Position numbers and translations under genes: made by a program. Source: Calcarisporiella thermophila CBS 279.70 (Eukaryota; Calcarisporiellomycota). From it: a DNA stretch of 64,000 bases. Location: the NCBI RefSeq assembly GCF_041956535.1, contig NW_027192211.1, forward strand, positions 517,935 to 581,934, written 5' to 3'. Of this stretch, positions 11,173 through 23,179 are shown piece after piece (positions within the stretch are counted from its first letter, which is position 1; each line of letters opens with the position of its first letter). The notes beneath the pieces were generated by a model. That model was not told where the DNA came from and did no database searches. It saw only the letters and a program-made list of their open reading frames with translations.

Positions 11173-11756
11173 GTCTCTATAACAAAGGATATTAGCAGCT
11201 CTATTATTCTCGAGCAATAGCGGAGAAAAAGACAACTGGACTAAGCTGCGCTATTCCATGGCCGTATGCTGCATTGCACAAACTTAAAATCGCACACGGT
11301 GTTTAAAAACTTTTTGTTAAAAGATTTGGCCTTGGAGTAACGAGCAAGCCGAAAAGAAAATACTTGCAATTCGCAAAGTGTAAAGCATAGAGCTGCATGT
11401 ATTAAGCAGTTGGAAAGACCAGAGATAGAGTATAGTACGCTACAATAGGATATTATCGTGGAATTGCTAATTAATACCATATACAAATATACTATATTTT
11501 TCATATATAAATGATCGAACTTTGCATTTCAATGCAATTATAAATTTAGTAGCGAGACTGTCAAATTTGTGACTAACAAGCCGCAGTAAAAACTGAAAAC
11601 AATTCAACGATTCAGGGGGGATAGGACAAGTCAATTGAGGGGCTGTTCTACTTAATAGACAACTTATTGATCAAGGCAGCAACGAAGGGAGCAATTTATC
11701 TCTTATACAGAGGAAAGCTAGGAATATCTATATCTATCTATATATATATAAAAGTA
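11173..11756. other. intergenic, divergent promoters
   Basis: Lies between the divergent 7TM copy B and OXA1. A TA-rich simple-sequence tract (about 11729-11752) precedes the OXA1 start. No other gene is supported. Confidence 0.5.
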
Positions 11757-13231
11757 ATGGCGTTATCTACACTTCAAAGTCTAAAACATCCTCTTGTTAA
11801 AGCAAGGTCCCAGCTGCCTTGGCGAGCTGGTTTCGTTCATGAAACTGTAAGTCGTTTGCTCCAAGTATTTTCCGATCTGTTCATTATGTCTACTAGTTCA
11901 TTAATTATCATTCGCTTCGGTAGTTTACATCCAATCGATTCTTTTCAAGTCTCAATCGAAGATTAAATACTCATGTAATTGGCCGGTCATGGACACACAG
12001 GCCTACTTGGGCTTTTGCCACAACGCGATCCTACTCTAGTCCCGCCACCACCACCTTCACCACACCAGTGGATGCCTCCACAGCGAGTAAAATTGCCTCC
12101 CTCTCCGATAATACATCGCAGACTCTAGAGACAGTCTCTTCCTCCCCTTCAATCCTTGATGGATATCTTACTTCTCGCATTGCAGACACCACTATGCATA
12201 TCGGTGATCTTAAATCCATGGGACTCTGTCACAACACTCCGGTTGGATGGCTGCAATCCCTGCTCGAGGCAACCCATGTCTGGACCGGTCTACCCTGGTG
12301 GGGAACCATTGCCCTCGTGACAGTTGCCATTCGTTCAGCGCTCATGCCGTTCATGATCAGTATTCAGCGTAACAATGCAAACATGATGAACATCAACCCG
12401 GAAATGCAGCGGCTCATGTCCAATATACAGACTGCTAAGAATGAGGGAGACAGTGCTGCTCTTTCTCGGTATACAATGGAGGTTCAGGACCTCTTCCGGA
12501 AAAACAAGTGCCATCCACTCAAGAGTCTTGGCCTACCGTTACTGCAGGCCCCCGTCATGATCAGTTTTTACCTGGCACTTCGTAAAATGAGCGAGCTCCC
12601 GGTCCCGCAATTTCAAGAGGGCGGCATTGCCTGGTTCACCGATCTGACCGCAAAAGATCCTTATTATATCCTGCCCGCCGTGTCCTGCATGAGCATGATG
12701 GCCATCCTCGAGGTAAATTCTAGTCTTTGATGAGTTTCATATTTACTCAGCTTACATCGCTCTGACTACGTCTCAGTTGGGTACAGAAGCGGGCGCTTCC
12801 ACCCCTCAGACTCGACAAATGAAGACCCTCTTCCGTGGTCTGGCTATTGTGATGATCCCAGCGACCTGCTGGTTCCCATCGGTAAGTAGAAAAAGAGGAA
12901 AATTAGAATTCTATCATCTTCATAATTAACTCGTTCTAAAACTCGCACCCCCACCCTTTAGTCCGTTTTCTGTTATTGGATTACCTCCAATCTCTTCTCT
13001 ATGGGTCAAATTGCTATTCTGCGAAATAAGACTGTTCGGCGATTTTTGAACATTCCAGAAATCAACCCTCGGGTGCAAGAGGAGAACAAGAAAAAGATGG
13101 GTTTCATGGAGGCCTTCAAGGCCATCACTGAGGACGCAAGGAAAAAAGCTGTTGACCAGGAACGGCAGCGGCAATTAAGAGAGCGGCAGGCTGCAACAGC
13201 GCTAAGGAGGCAGTCGCGCAAACGATTTTAA
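11757..13231 (+). CDS. OXA1: OXA1-type inner mitochondrial membrane insertase
   Basis: YidC/Oxa1/Alb3 family insertase that places mitochondrially made and some imported proteins into the inner membrane. The main exon (to 12712) contains MGLCHNTPVGWLQSLLEATH, TGLPWWGTIALVTVAIRSALMP, the Met-rich loop NNANMMNINPEMQRL, and KCHPLKSLGLPLLQAPVMIS. Exon 3 (12777-12881) gives LGTEAGASTPQTRQMKTLFRG and IPATCWFPS. Exon 4 (12962-13231) gives SVFCYWITSNLFSMGQI and a highly basic tail (ends RRQSRKRF) of the kind that binds mitoribosomes. The first exon from MALSTLQSLKH (11757 to about 11846) is a plausible presequence, but its join to the main exon (near 12000) does not keep phase with the donor and acceptor I chose. 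The 5' end is therefore uncertain. Confidence 0.92.
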
Positions 13232-13695
13232 ATTTAAGATTTTAGAAAACAATAAAAAGACTTGCTGTATACACAAAACACTACTCTTTTTTATTTTTCC
13301 CTCTCTTATGTGATCGGTCTTGGAATTTATCCGCTATGTTAATTTATGTCATCCATCTAATGACTTGGACGCGTCTTGACCAGCATTGGAACGTGTGCTA
13401 GAAAATTAATATCTCTTGGAGGGGATACGGCCTAGCAACAATTCTACCGAACAAGGCCAATGCGGATTCAGACCTTTGTTAGTCAGGTTTCAGAGGAAGT
13501 TTAACACGTACCAATTTTCGATGATATACGGTTCATTTATTTCTTTTAGTTCTTGGTTGCCGATAATTGTTTCTGTCACAAATTTGTCAGCAGCAGCTAC
13601 TATTTATAAGAAAAGAAATAAAAGAAAGCATATATCTTCAAAAGTAGGGGCGAAGGACTCTTAGTGGCGAGCAGGGAGGTCACTGATTTTTTACG
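13232..13695. other. intergenic
   Basis: Spacer between OXA1 and the orphan gene at 13696. No supported gene. Confidence 0.5.
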
Positions 13696-14616
13696 ATGAA
13701 TCGACAGACTATCGAAGGTGAACCTCGTGCACCGATATCTAGTGCTGGCACTGAGAGAATAGATGTACCCGCAGGATTGGGCATCTTTTGTGGCGCTACT
13801 GCGAATGAGTGCGACAAGAAGTCCTCTGTCGCATTCAAACCTTATTGGGATATATCCGCCCTGTACAAGGAAACGTCTTCCCAGCAGGTTTTCACGTCCT
13901 GTGCGCCACCCTGTTCTGACTTGTATCCATACGAGCCTCTCTCCAAGCATCCTCTAAGCCTAGGGCAATCCCATCGGGGTAAATCAGAAGAGCTATTAGA
14001 ATTTCAGTCGTCCAGAGGATCCTCTTCCGCTGCGTACTATTCTACCCACAACAGCGTACATCAGCCTGCACCCAAGCGTCGTTCAACCGCGCCAATACTC
14101 TCACGCGTTGAGAAGCATGAAAAGCTCAATATAAGGAAATTATCCATGTCTTGGTTCAAGCCGGAATTATCCCAACGCGATCAGAACGCAGCTCATGAGA
14201 ACAAGGGAGAGGTCCGAAATGGAAGCAACATATATCGAAGATTTTCAGAGCTGACAATCCCCGAGCTAGTGCAGGGCCTCAAATCCTTTCATTTTTCCAA
14301 TGTCATACCTTGCATTCCAAAACGAATTTCGAGAGACCAGAAGGAAAATGGATGGGAGGGGACAGAAGAGATTGTGTTTTCTTGCGCCCGAAACAATGAA
14401 GGCACCACAAGTAGAGCTATGGAGAGCCCGATTGTGGAACGGGATCAGCTACTGCGATTAATGGACGGGAAGCGTAAAGAAGCCACTGCTATTGACGAGA
14501 TATCCTACAAAAGGCAGAAATCTAGTGGCACAGTAGGTTCAAGTAGAGCAAGATCAGAGTCGCACGGAAAAATTATCGATCATGCCGTACGAGAACACCT
14601 AGATTTATTTTGCTAA
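13696..14616 (+). CDS. hypothetical protein, single exon, 306 aa
   Basis: Uninterrupted frame from MNRQTIEGEPRAPISS to AVREHLDLFC. I recognise no domain. Composition is polar and probably largely disordered, with Ser/Arg-rich patches (SSRGSSSAAYYS, KRRSTAPILSR, KRQKSSGTVGSSRARSE) and two more ordered-looking stretches: KLNIRKLSMSWFKPELS and the segment from YRRFSELTIPELVQGL through SFHFSNVIPCIP. The KRQK and KRRS clusters could be nuclear localisation signals; that is inference. There are no membrane segments or signal peptide. The length and coherent composition favour a real gene over chance. Confidence 0.55.
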   Translation: MNRQTIEGEPRAPISSAGTERIDVPAGLGIFCGATANECDKKSSVAFKPYWDISALYKETSSQQVFTSCAPPCSDLYPYEPLSKHPLSLGQSHRGKSEELLEFQSSRGSSSAAYYSTHNSVHQPAPKRRSTAPILSRVEKHEKLNIRKLSMSWFKPELSQRDQNAAHENKGEVRNGSNIYRRFSELTIPELVQGLKSFHFSNVIPCIPKRISRDQKENGWEGTEEIVFSCARNNEGTTSRAMESPIVERDQLLRLMDGKRKEATAIDEISYKRQKSSGTVGSSRARSESHGKIIDHAVREHLDLFC

Positions 14617-15070
14617 AAGAAGAGCTATGGGTGGATTGTTTTAGGGAACTCCAAGAAGGTTACTTTATTACCGAGCTGACGAGTTAGCATAGCCAAGCAC
14701 AAGATATCACATACATGTGGCTTGCTCTCTACATCCATCGGCGTTTAATCGTGTTTATCAATACACACACTTGTTCTTATCGTAATTTAATATTTATGAA
14801 TTGTCTATTAGAGATCCGTGTCAGAGTTCTAATAAATAGATGTTGCCATTTTGTTGCAAGTTTGCTACTTGCAATTCAATGAATTCCGCCCTTTAAACTT
14901 TTCTTGAGATCCCCAAGCAATATTTGACAAGAGTTACTTTTCTGGAAAGTAGTGTGGCGCGAAGGGCCAAGAGATACGAATTGTTTAATATTGAGGTGGA
15001 TATATTCTCATATCCAAGTCTCGGCCGAAAAGACAGCTCGTCTCATTAGCAACAAAGGAGACTCAACTCA
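14617..15070. other. intergenic
   Basis: AT-rich spacer with no supported gene. It includes the promoter side of the DUF4203 gene. Confidence 0.5.
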
Positions 15071-15943
15071 ATGAGGACTTTTGAACTCAATTTCATCACC
15101 TCTTTCTATTTTCTTCTTACTGTAATTCCTCTCATTCCACTTGCTCTTACAGCTCCGGCGGGCCTTTTCGATTCGACACTTGCACAAATCCGACCCAAGG
15201 ATACCGTCGTTGTGATACTAGACAATGGTTCAAGTACATCTCACTTCCTCACCATACACTTAATAGTGGTTGCCTGCTTGCTTATGGGCACTGGGCTCTT
15301 ACTTGCCCTCTGCGGCTACACAAATATACGATTAGTAATGTTTGCGGCAGGCGCCCTTACCTTTGGTTTTCTAACATGGCTTGTTTTATTAAATGTGGAG
15401 CCGTCGGATGGATATGGAAGACACTCTGATACTATATTCTTGGTGGTAAGTGTAGGAGTGGGACTAGTTGCCGGGGTCTTGCTTGCCTATTGTTGGCGCC
15501 TTGCCATCTGGTTGCTGGGAGGATTGAGTGGCATTCTCCTTGGGATATGGATTCTTTCATGGAAGACAGAGCTCATTTCACAAGCTTGGGGTCGTATCCT
15601 GCTTCTCTCTCTAATGAGCATCCTTGGAGTCATTCTCTCCGTTGCATTTGATCGCATAGCTTTTATTTTCACTACATCCTTTACCGGTACCTTTGGGTTT
15701 TTATGTGGACTTGATGTGTTTCTAAATACGGGTTTCCTCATGTCAATCTTGTACATAATTGACCCACGCCATGATTATAATTATAACGCAAATCCCCAAG
15801 CACTGGGGATGGTGGGTGGTGTAGCGGTCTTGACACTGATAGGCATACTTATCCAATACTGGATGATGCGTCGAGCCCATACGGCCTACCGAACAGCCGC
15901 ATATAACCCTAAGAATGGGCTGGATTACTTTATTCAACTTTGA
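15071..15943 (+). CDS. TMEM198/DUF4203-like multispanning membrane protein
   Basis: Single exon, 290 residues. A cleavable signal peptide is likely (MRTFELNFITSFYFLLTVIP, with Ala-rich cleavage near LALTAPAG). A short luminal segment and about seven hydrophobic helices follow: LIVVACLLMGTGLLLALCGY, LVMFAAGALTFGFLTWLVLL, VVSVGVGLVAGVLLAYCWRL, IWLLGGLSGILLGIWIL, ILLLSLMSILGVILSVAF, a Phe/Gly-rich helix near SFTGTFGFLCGLDVFL, and VGGVAVLTLIGILIQYWMM. Repeated Gly-rich helices and an aromatic basic tail match the DUF4203/TMEM198 pattern found in many fungi. Molecular function is unknown in fungi. Probably plasma membrane or vacuole. Confidence 0.7.
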   Translation: MRTFELNFITSFYFLLTVIPLIPLALTAPAGLFDSTLAQIRPKDTVVVILDNGSSTSHFLTIHLIVVACLLMGTGLLLALCGYTNIRLVMFAAGALTFGFLTWLVLLNVEPSDGYGRHSDTIFLVVSVGVGLVAGVLLAYCWRLAIWLLGGLSGILLGIWILSWKTELISQAWGRILLLSLMSILGVILSVAFDRIAFIFTTSFTGTFGFLCGLDVFLNTGFLMSILYIIDPRHDYNYNANPQALGMVGGVAVLTLIGILIQYWMMRRAHTAYRTAAYNPKNGLDYFIQL

Positions 15944-16240
15944 TTCACCCTCCAGTATACATTCCGAATGGACATCATTGCTGGCACCATTGTTACATAT
16001 TTACATTGTTGTTTTTATTCTTTTTTTTCTGACAGCATATCAACCACAGATAATGCTACTATACAAATAGGGTTTCCTATACATTAACATTATAATTGTT
16101 TTTTTCGGATTGATTTGACACATGCAAGTAAATTATCAAACGTAGAGAGATTGCCCTGGTGACTAATTGAACAAGAGTTTGTTACCCCACAATCTAATGG
16201 AATTGTGTTGCAGCCATTTTCAGGTGCCCGGCTTGATTGA
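15944..16240. other. convergent 3' flanks
   Basis: Spacer between convergent genes. If the last intron of the neighbouring minus-strand gene is spliced in a different phase, its coding end could extend to 16090. Confidence 0.4.
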
Positions 16241-17225
16241 TTACTTTGTATCAAGGGATTGTCGTCTCGGCCCTATTCAGATGGCATATAAGAAGTGTAT
16301 GGAGCAATAACTAAGCAAATACCTTACCTCCGTTGTTGACCACATCCATTGGGCCGGTATAGGGTCTGATCTTGGCAAGTGTATTGCTGACATTCTCAAG
16401 ATATGCTCGTTTAGCTAGTGTAGGGTAATCAACCCCATTATCAGTGGTTTCCATTTGGTATACATAAGCGGAGAATACCCACCTGTAGTAGGGTGCTCAA
16501 AGATAATCAGTGCGCGCGTGTCGTTGATCCACTTGATTCGATACCCCCCCTGCATGTTTTCATAACCTCTAAAGATATCATGCAAGTGGTGCGTTTTGAA
16601 AGAAGAGGGAAAATCGTACACATCAAGAACGGTAGTTCTGTCGTTGGTTTTCTTCGCTAATGCAAAAAACCATCGAACACATAATGTTACAATTAATACA
16701 CATATACGTTCTGCAGCACTTCAACCATAAATGGCATATACATGACCAGAAATTGTATTAGAAAATAATAGCTCAAAGAATATATGTACCTGATTCGATG
16801 AGCGATGCTGTTGGATCGACATAGGAATTTCGCTTTCGGTGCACGGCACCTTGTAATCTTGCCAAAAGCTCATCTTCAGCATATCTTACCCCATTCCATT
16901 CATAACCTTCCATGTTTTCCTCCCGTGCTAAGTTCATTTCACTTTCTTCATAATAGTAGCTTGGTAAACGGGGCTGCAACATTGGGACAGAGAGAGGAAG
17001 TGACAAGTGTTTGTTGCGGTTTCTTGAGAGGAAATCGTCTGAATTCCCAGCAGAGTATGGGGTCGGGGCGTGCCCATTAAAAGTCGTGTTGGGAGGGGAA
17101 TTGCCAGAGTTAGATAGGCGTTTCTGAGCTGAATAGGACAGGCGGGAGACATATTGTTGCCTGGCAGCATTATCTACGAATGAATGGCTAGTAGATCGGT
17201 TGCGACGACCTGAGGTTGTGGACAT
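16241..17225 (-). CDS. R3HCC1/R3HCC1L-like RNA-binding protein
   Basis: Exons: 17225-16790, 16656-16483, 16414-16328, and a short last exon to 16241. The first exon encodes a Ser/Asn/Arg-rich, probably disordered N-terminus (starts MSTTSGRRNRSTSHSF) and a helix around YAEDELLARLQGAVHRKRNS. The second and third give VLDVYDFPSSFKTHHLHDIF, GGYRIKWINDTRALIIFEHP and AKRAYLENVSNTLAKIRPY. This is the divergent RRM at the C-terminus of R3H-and-coiled-coil proteins (pattern YDFP-FKT--L---F, IKWVDDTHAL-IF). No R3H domain is visible, as in many fungal members. Joining the last exon at the only good acceptor gives GPRRQSLDTK and a stop. Role in RNA metabolism is inferred from the fold. Confidence 0.7.
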
Positions 17226-17578
17226 TGTGATTTATCAAAAAATGGCAATGAAATTTCGGAATAAAAAGAATGACTTAAAGCCCCAATGAAGAAAGAGAGA
17301 AACACTTAAATAATAGAATAAATTCGATAAGGATTTAGATTAATGTGGGAACGGTCGTTAGAAGAGTCGAGAGTTCAGCAAGGGTTTATACACTTGACGC
17401 CACCCATGCTGTTCTAGATACCAACTTTAAGATATATTGGAACACTTATTGTATAAAATAAGTATAATGTGGCACAGTTTGTGACTGCCCTTTCTTTTGT
17501 CTTGTCGCTCGAACGCGAATCTAATATGCACTTGGCTCCTGTTGGTTTTCTCCGTATTTATTCGAACCTATCGTGGAA
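17226..17578. other. divergent promoter region
   Basis: Spacer of about 350 bp between the minus-strand R3HCC1-like gene and the plus-strand PIG-T gene. No coding sequence is supported. Confidence 0.5.
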
Positions 17579-19861
17579 ATGCGATTCTGCTCGAAATCCT
17601 TCGCATTTCTCTCTTTAATCTTAACTGGTTGTGCGGATGCTTTTGCAAGCAAGGAGGTTTTTAACGAAGAACTCCTAATCAAACCACTACGCGATGGAAA
17701 ACAGCTCACGCATGCTCAATTCACAACGCGGTGGGATGCATCTGTACACTTAGAAGAGACTGGTATGCCACAGTTTTCCATCTTTATCTTGAACCTAGCT
17801 AATATGTATGTTTCAGCTACGCACTATGGTTTATTTCCCAGAGCAATCGGCCAAGTACTTCAAAACTTTGGTGTCCATGAGCTACATCTCACTTTCACTC
17901 AAGGTCGCTGGGATTACGAGGAATGGGGTTATCCGATTTTCCCATCAGCAGGCAGAGGTGTGGAATTATGGGCAGTGATGGATGTGGTCGAGTAAATATT
18001 ACTATCCTTACTTATATTATTATATTACGGAAACTCATCTCGATCGAAACTTTGTAGTGCGGATAGAAATTGGAAGAGTTTAACAAACACATTATCTGGA
18101 CTCTTCTGTGCTTCTCTGAACTTTATTGATGATACCTTAACTGTAGAACCAAAACTCTCTTTTCGACATGATGATGAATTTGAGAGATGGCGAAGTAAGT
18201 GTATTTATCCTAGTACGTAGACACAAGCTATCTAGATTTCATGCGAGTGTATTTGCTTTTAATTAATTAGACCATAATGGTACCGTTCTGAGATATGGTG
18301 CCTTGGCACGCGAGAGCGTGTGCACTGAGAACCTGACACCCTGGATAAAGTTGCTACCATGCAAGTCAAAGGTAGTATTTTCATGCCCCGTTTTTCCGGA
18401 TCCAATAATCATCTTATCAAGATATTAAATTATATATCTAAAGTCTGGAATAGCCGCACTGTTGAATGCCTACAAGCACTATAACAGCAATTTCCACTCC
18501 ATGGCCATTCATGCACGGCACTCTTGTTCAGATAAAGAGTGTAGTCATAAAGTTCTTGAACTGGTGCAAACAGTAACCAGTGTGTTTGATCCTGTCCCGC
18601 GAACTGCAAAGCGAGGTTAGATTTTTCCTATTTTATATTTTCCCCATCAACTACTAATAGTCATTTTTCTACTCTAGACTGGTCAATTCGCTCCCTATTT
18701 GACAGAACTATTCAGGGTGCCTGCCCCGTTGCCTCGTCATCTCGCTTACTCGTAATGCTCCCTGAAGACCCTTCTACATATAGTCTCTCACAGCCTCCAT
18801 CGGAAGTTTTCGATTCCTCTTCTCAAGAAAATTCAGTAAATCGCAAAATAGCAGTCTACGACTTGAAACAGATACAGGGTGACTTTGACTTGAGCATGAA
18901 TTGGAATGAGGAAAAATTCGAGTATTCCACCAAAAAAGAGCCATTGGCAAGATTGGTTGCTCATCGGTCAATAACAGGTCGGTAAAAAATAAGAATGATT
19001 GCGATCAACCACCTTCGTTCAGTGTAAATCGATAACTTTTATTCATTACGTTAGGCTATGGGCAGGAGCGTGGGGGTATAACTGTCAGAATCGAGAATCA
19101 AAGTGCAGAATCTTTGTCTGTTACTTATTTTGATGCAGTACCTTGGTTCCTGCGCTTATATCTGCACACGCTTAATGTGAAAGTTCTCAATTCTTCCTCC
19201 GCTCTCCACAATAACTCTACGACCCACCAGAAAGACCTCGTAGAAAAAATATTCTATCAGCAGGCAAAGGATCGGGAGCGGCCCGCACTGATAGAAATGA
19301 TTGCAACGGTTCCACCCAGAAGCGTGGTCGCCGTGTCTATCGATTTTGATATGGCATTTTTGAAGTATACTGAGCACCGCCCAGATGCGAACCGAGGCTT
19401 TGATATCGGGTAATAATCGAGGCTAAAATTTGATCGATATAGCTGGCTAATGGGATGTTTGTATATAGCCCTGCTGTTGTGATGGCATCTCTATCGGACA
19501 GTCAGGACTTCATCTTCCCTCAGAACTATGGATTTTCTCCTCTTACCCTTGGCCAAAGGTAAATGTTTCTCTTTAACCCAACTCTTTTAGCTGTAGTAAC
19601 AATACGTATTCGATAACAATTTAAATTTTCAGGTCGACGTCTGTTGTCCAGACATGTCGAGTGTATACCGAGAATCTTCTCGTCTCTCTTCCTACCCCTG
19701 ATTTCAGTATGCCCTACAATGTCATTACGCTGACATGTACAGTTATTGCGATGGCTTTTGGATTTATATTCAATTTAATCACAAGACGGTTTGTGTTAGT
19801 GGAGGAGGAGGAGAAGCAGAAGAAGAAAGAAAAGGAGGAAGTAGAGAAAAAAGTTACCTAG
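17579..19861 (+). CDS. GPI16: GPI transamidase component PIG-T/Gpi16
   Basis: ER subunit of the GPI transamidase, disulphide-linked to the catalytic subunit, which attaches GPI anchors to proteins. About eight or nine exons. The start [21 protein letters not shown] is a signal peptide. Mature blocks follow: [38 protein letters not shown] (after removing a 54-nt intron that is open in frame), [74 protein letters not shown], then [33 protein letters not shown], and [20 protein letters not shown]. The protein ends with one TM helix ([19 protein letters not shown]) and a short Lys/Glu-rich cytosolic tail. All conserved regions are present in order, so the gene looks intact. Confidence 0.93.
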
Positions 19862-20389
19862 TTGTTATTTTTCATCATTTGTTCATTTCCTTCAAAATGC
19901 AAAATATGTTATAATATATAAGAGCCGTTTCGCTTTGTAACCTGCTGGAAAGCCTTGAAAATATCTATTATATATATCTGTTCATATTTTATCAATCTTG
20001 ATTGAAGAAAGATTCAAAAGTGATATGAAAGATTATCCTAATCAACTTTTTTTTCAATCTACGGCTTTCGCCCATAATCCAGCACAGCTGGACGCAGTTG
20101 TACGCTTGATGGAATAGCACATGTGATCACCAATAACATAGACTATTGTGGTTGTGAATCGATTCAGTAGCCATGGTAATAGTACGACACAGTATTCCAA
20201 ATGATTTGAGGACTACAAGTTCTCTGCCCGAGAAAGGGTGCCCTGGAAAACACAACGTTTGTAATATTTACAGCCGTTTAGGTGGGGAAATATCCTTATT
20301 AGAACGGTTAAAATAACCAGGATTATATACTATATATACACAAAAGAAACAATGGTAGTGTCCAAATGCAAGATTTCGTCCGGTAGTTC
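19862..20389. other. convergent 3' flanks
   Basis: AT-rich spacer between PIG-T (+) and the SOSS-B-like gene (-). No supported gene. Confidence 0.5.
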
Positions 20390-21570
20390 TCATTCGTTAT
20401 AAAGGTCATACTCTAGCCGTGGTCGTTTTCTTGTTGGCCACGTGTGTGAATCTCTATTCTGCCCGGACATTGGGGTAGAAGAGGGTTGCCGGAGTTGTGC
20501 TGGTGGTGGAGGGGAATACCGTGGGGGCGAGGATTCTTCATTAGGCCGGTCGTAATCATGGTGATAAAATCTACCCCCTCCTCCTCGCCCTCCCCTAATA
20601 TTACCCCCAGCCCCTCTTCCTCGACCACTTCCTCTTCCACCGCCACCGTTTGACTTTCTTCCTTTTCCTCGATCACTCTGGGGTGCTGTAGATAAAGATT
20701 TACGTTCGTTATTTCCACCCCCATTACCACCACCTCTATTTTTCCCACGTGTTCCACGAGCAGGTCCTTTAGCACCTCGCGTTGGACGATTAGGCTCACC
20801 GTCCCGCTCTCGTTTGGGTGTCGGTGGAGGCGGTGGTGTTGGTTCTTTGGTAGGAAGTGGTTGTCCAGGTAAGAGTGGAATCTGGAAAAATGGGAAAACT
20901 TAGTACGATGTCAAACCTGGAATAAAGAAAATTCGGATGACAAACCATCACACCAGGCTTATTTGGATCGGGTGCCCAAGTATAATCGCTCATCCTAGGA
21001 TTCTCGACAAAGAGCATGGTATCTCTAGAATAGGTATCCAAGTAATGAGGACAAAATGTTCAAAAAAAGCGAAAAATGCAAAATGCAACTTACTCGCCAA
21101 TTCGTTTGACTTTACCATATTTTGCAGTTGTAAGCTGTAGCGACCCGCGGAATAATTTTGCCTCGCTGTTTTGTCAGAAACAGTTAGATATACGTCGTGT
21201 GCTCAATAAAATTTAAAAAGTCATACCCTCCAATTATACGTAGTATGTCACCCTGCTTTATAAATTTGCCCATTTCACCCCATATACTCATAGTGATGGT
21301 GCCTGAGATGTCGGCAACCAGGAACCAGTAGATGCTCTGGCCATTATGAATTATACGGGGCTGTTGCGCTGTTCATGAACATGCGAGAACTAGTCATTAG
21401 GGATGGAGAGTAACCTAACCTAAACATATCTCAAAACCATTCTCACCTTTTTCCAACACGATCACTTCACAATCAAAGCCACGCATTTGCGGGCGCATTT
21501 CAGCAATAGGGAGCAATCGTTTCTCGGTAGAGGCGTTAAAGCCACTTCCGGGCAGAGGAACAAGATTCAT
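20390..21570 (-). CDS. SOSS-B/NABP-like single-stranded DNA-binding OB-fold protein with RGG tail
   Basis: Five exons. The joined N-terminal part reads MNLVPLPGSGFNASTEKRLL, MRPQMRGFDCEVIVLEK, PRIIHNGQSIYWFLVADISG, TITMSIWGEMGKFIKQGDIL, RIIGG, AKLFRGSLQLTTAKYGKVKR and IGEDTMLFVENPRMSDY. This is the OB fold of human SSB1/SSB2 (SOSS-B), with the conserved W of the I-W-G strand and the G-DI-R-GG loop. The C-terminal third is unlike animal homologues in detail: a Pro run (EPTPPPPPTPKRERDGE), then an Arg/Gly-rich region with repeated RGG, RGRG and GGG units, ending RKRPRLEYDLYNE. RGG tails bind RNA and promote condensates. A role in DNA repair or RNA 3'-end processing is inferred from the family. 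The frame was chosen by exon phase; the overlapping Glu-rich frame is a shadow. Confidence 0.82.
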
Positions 21571-23179
21571 TTAATGTTCCGACCACGAGGGATTGGCTGA
21601 GGTTGTGGGCAAAAAGAGGGAGAGGAAATTTGTTTCTGATATTTAGTTGAAATTTTTATTTCTGAGTTGAAATCAGGCTTTCTCTCCCGCTGAATTTATT
21701 TTCTCTAAATATTTGTATAATTCGCGGAGAAAACGATGGCTTGGGCTTCTGTAATTCAAATTATGGGTAGCGAATTTTTTTTATTTCCGATTTCTCTAGC
21801 CAAAACTTTTTGTACTGATAACCATAGACCTCCAATGATTCATTACTGCTAGACCCTCAGTTCATCCTCTTCCATACATCACACACATACACGGCTGATG
21901 TCTAGGAGGAAAGAGCTGAGAAACCCTTGTGACAATTGAGTGAATTATTTTCCAGCTCATTCTCTAGTAAATTGCAAAGATTAATTGCAACGAAATCGTA
22001 TTCAAAACTGTACAGCTAAATGACAGAATTGTATGCGATGAAAACAGTCAGTAATTAGAGTGATAGGTGTTAAAACTTCTCATCGATGAATAATTGACAT
22101 TAGAAATGATCAAAAGCAAGTTTCTCAAGGAACAAAGAACTAGAAGTTAGCAACAATCGACACGCGCACCATGCAAATAGTTATAGTTGTAACTGCCGAC
22201 TTACTTTTGTAGTTTTGGTCAATTTTCTTCAAAACTTTTAAGTCTATGCTTTATCACCGATAAAGAGTGTATTTTTAGAAGACTTGAGGCTCTAACATAA
22301 TCACATACAGCATAATCAAGATATAATAAATGGAGTATAAATGAATTGACGATCAAGCTATTCCACAATAGTTAGCACATCTTGCAATTAAAACTCGAAG
22401 GCATTCTGCACCTATGCTCTATGATAAAAAAAAAGCAAGACCAAATTTTAAATTTACTCTTCAAACAGTGAGATATGGGAAGAGACTGTAGTGGGTAAAA
22501 ATGCAATAATAAGCGATTAGCAAAACACAACCTGTTATCGAGTGTAAAATGGGAGATTAATGGGAAACTACTTTATTAGGCAGCGTTTACGTATATTTAA
22601 AGGTTGGGATCGGCTTGTCAATTATAAGATTCTTCCGAATAGAAAATGATAGTTGTTGGCTCATCCGTAGATTAAATTTCTCATTACTGGTTCGATTGTG
22701 CTTACAAATATTTGACATACAATTTTTATGGCTCAACATCATTGAATAAAGCGCAGGCCATCGGTTGGTAATCTTTTGGATATATTTGCTTGCTTTATGC
22801 CTTCATTTATAGCAGTACATTGAAATACTCGTTGAAAACCTGAAAAGAGCAATCTGTCAAAATTCTCGATCATTTTATGGTTTCCTTCTCCGATGAGAGG
22901 GTAGGTGCAACTCTTACTTTGCCTACTTATATATGCATCATGCTATAAAGAGCTATGTACATCGATTATATCAGTATCAGTTTTTCTCTTCATCCTATAT
23001 AATAATAAAAACAACATTGATCAAACCAAAAAAACTAAATAGTGAAGCTAAAATCCGTACATCATGAACTGCAATCAATTGTATACCATCATATTCGTAT
23101 GATTCAACTATAGACGATGCAGAACCCAATTTCGACTGCATTTGTTGAATACGATACAAATCACAAGTGTAACAAGCGT
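21571..23179. other. long AT-rich spacer
   Basis: About 1.6 kb with no supported gene on either strand. Open frames are short and codon-poor. I see no tRNA and no repeat of note. Confidence 0.5.

Noticed and set aside
20413-20799. 128-residue minus-strand frame rich in Glu and Val
   Set aside because: It overlaps the last exon of the SOSS-B-like gene in another frame. The RGG-rich frame joins the OB-fold exons in phase, so this one is a shadow.
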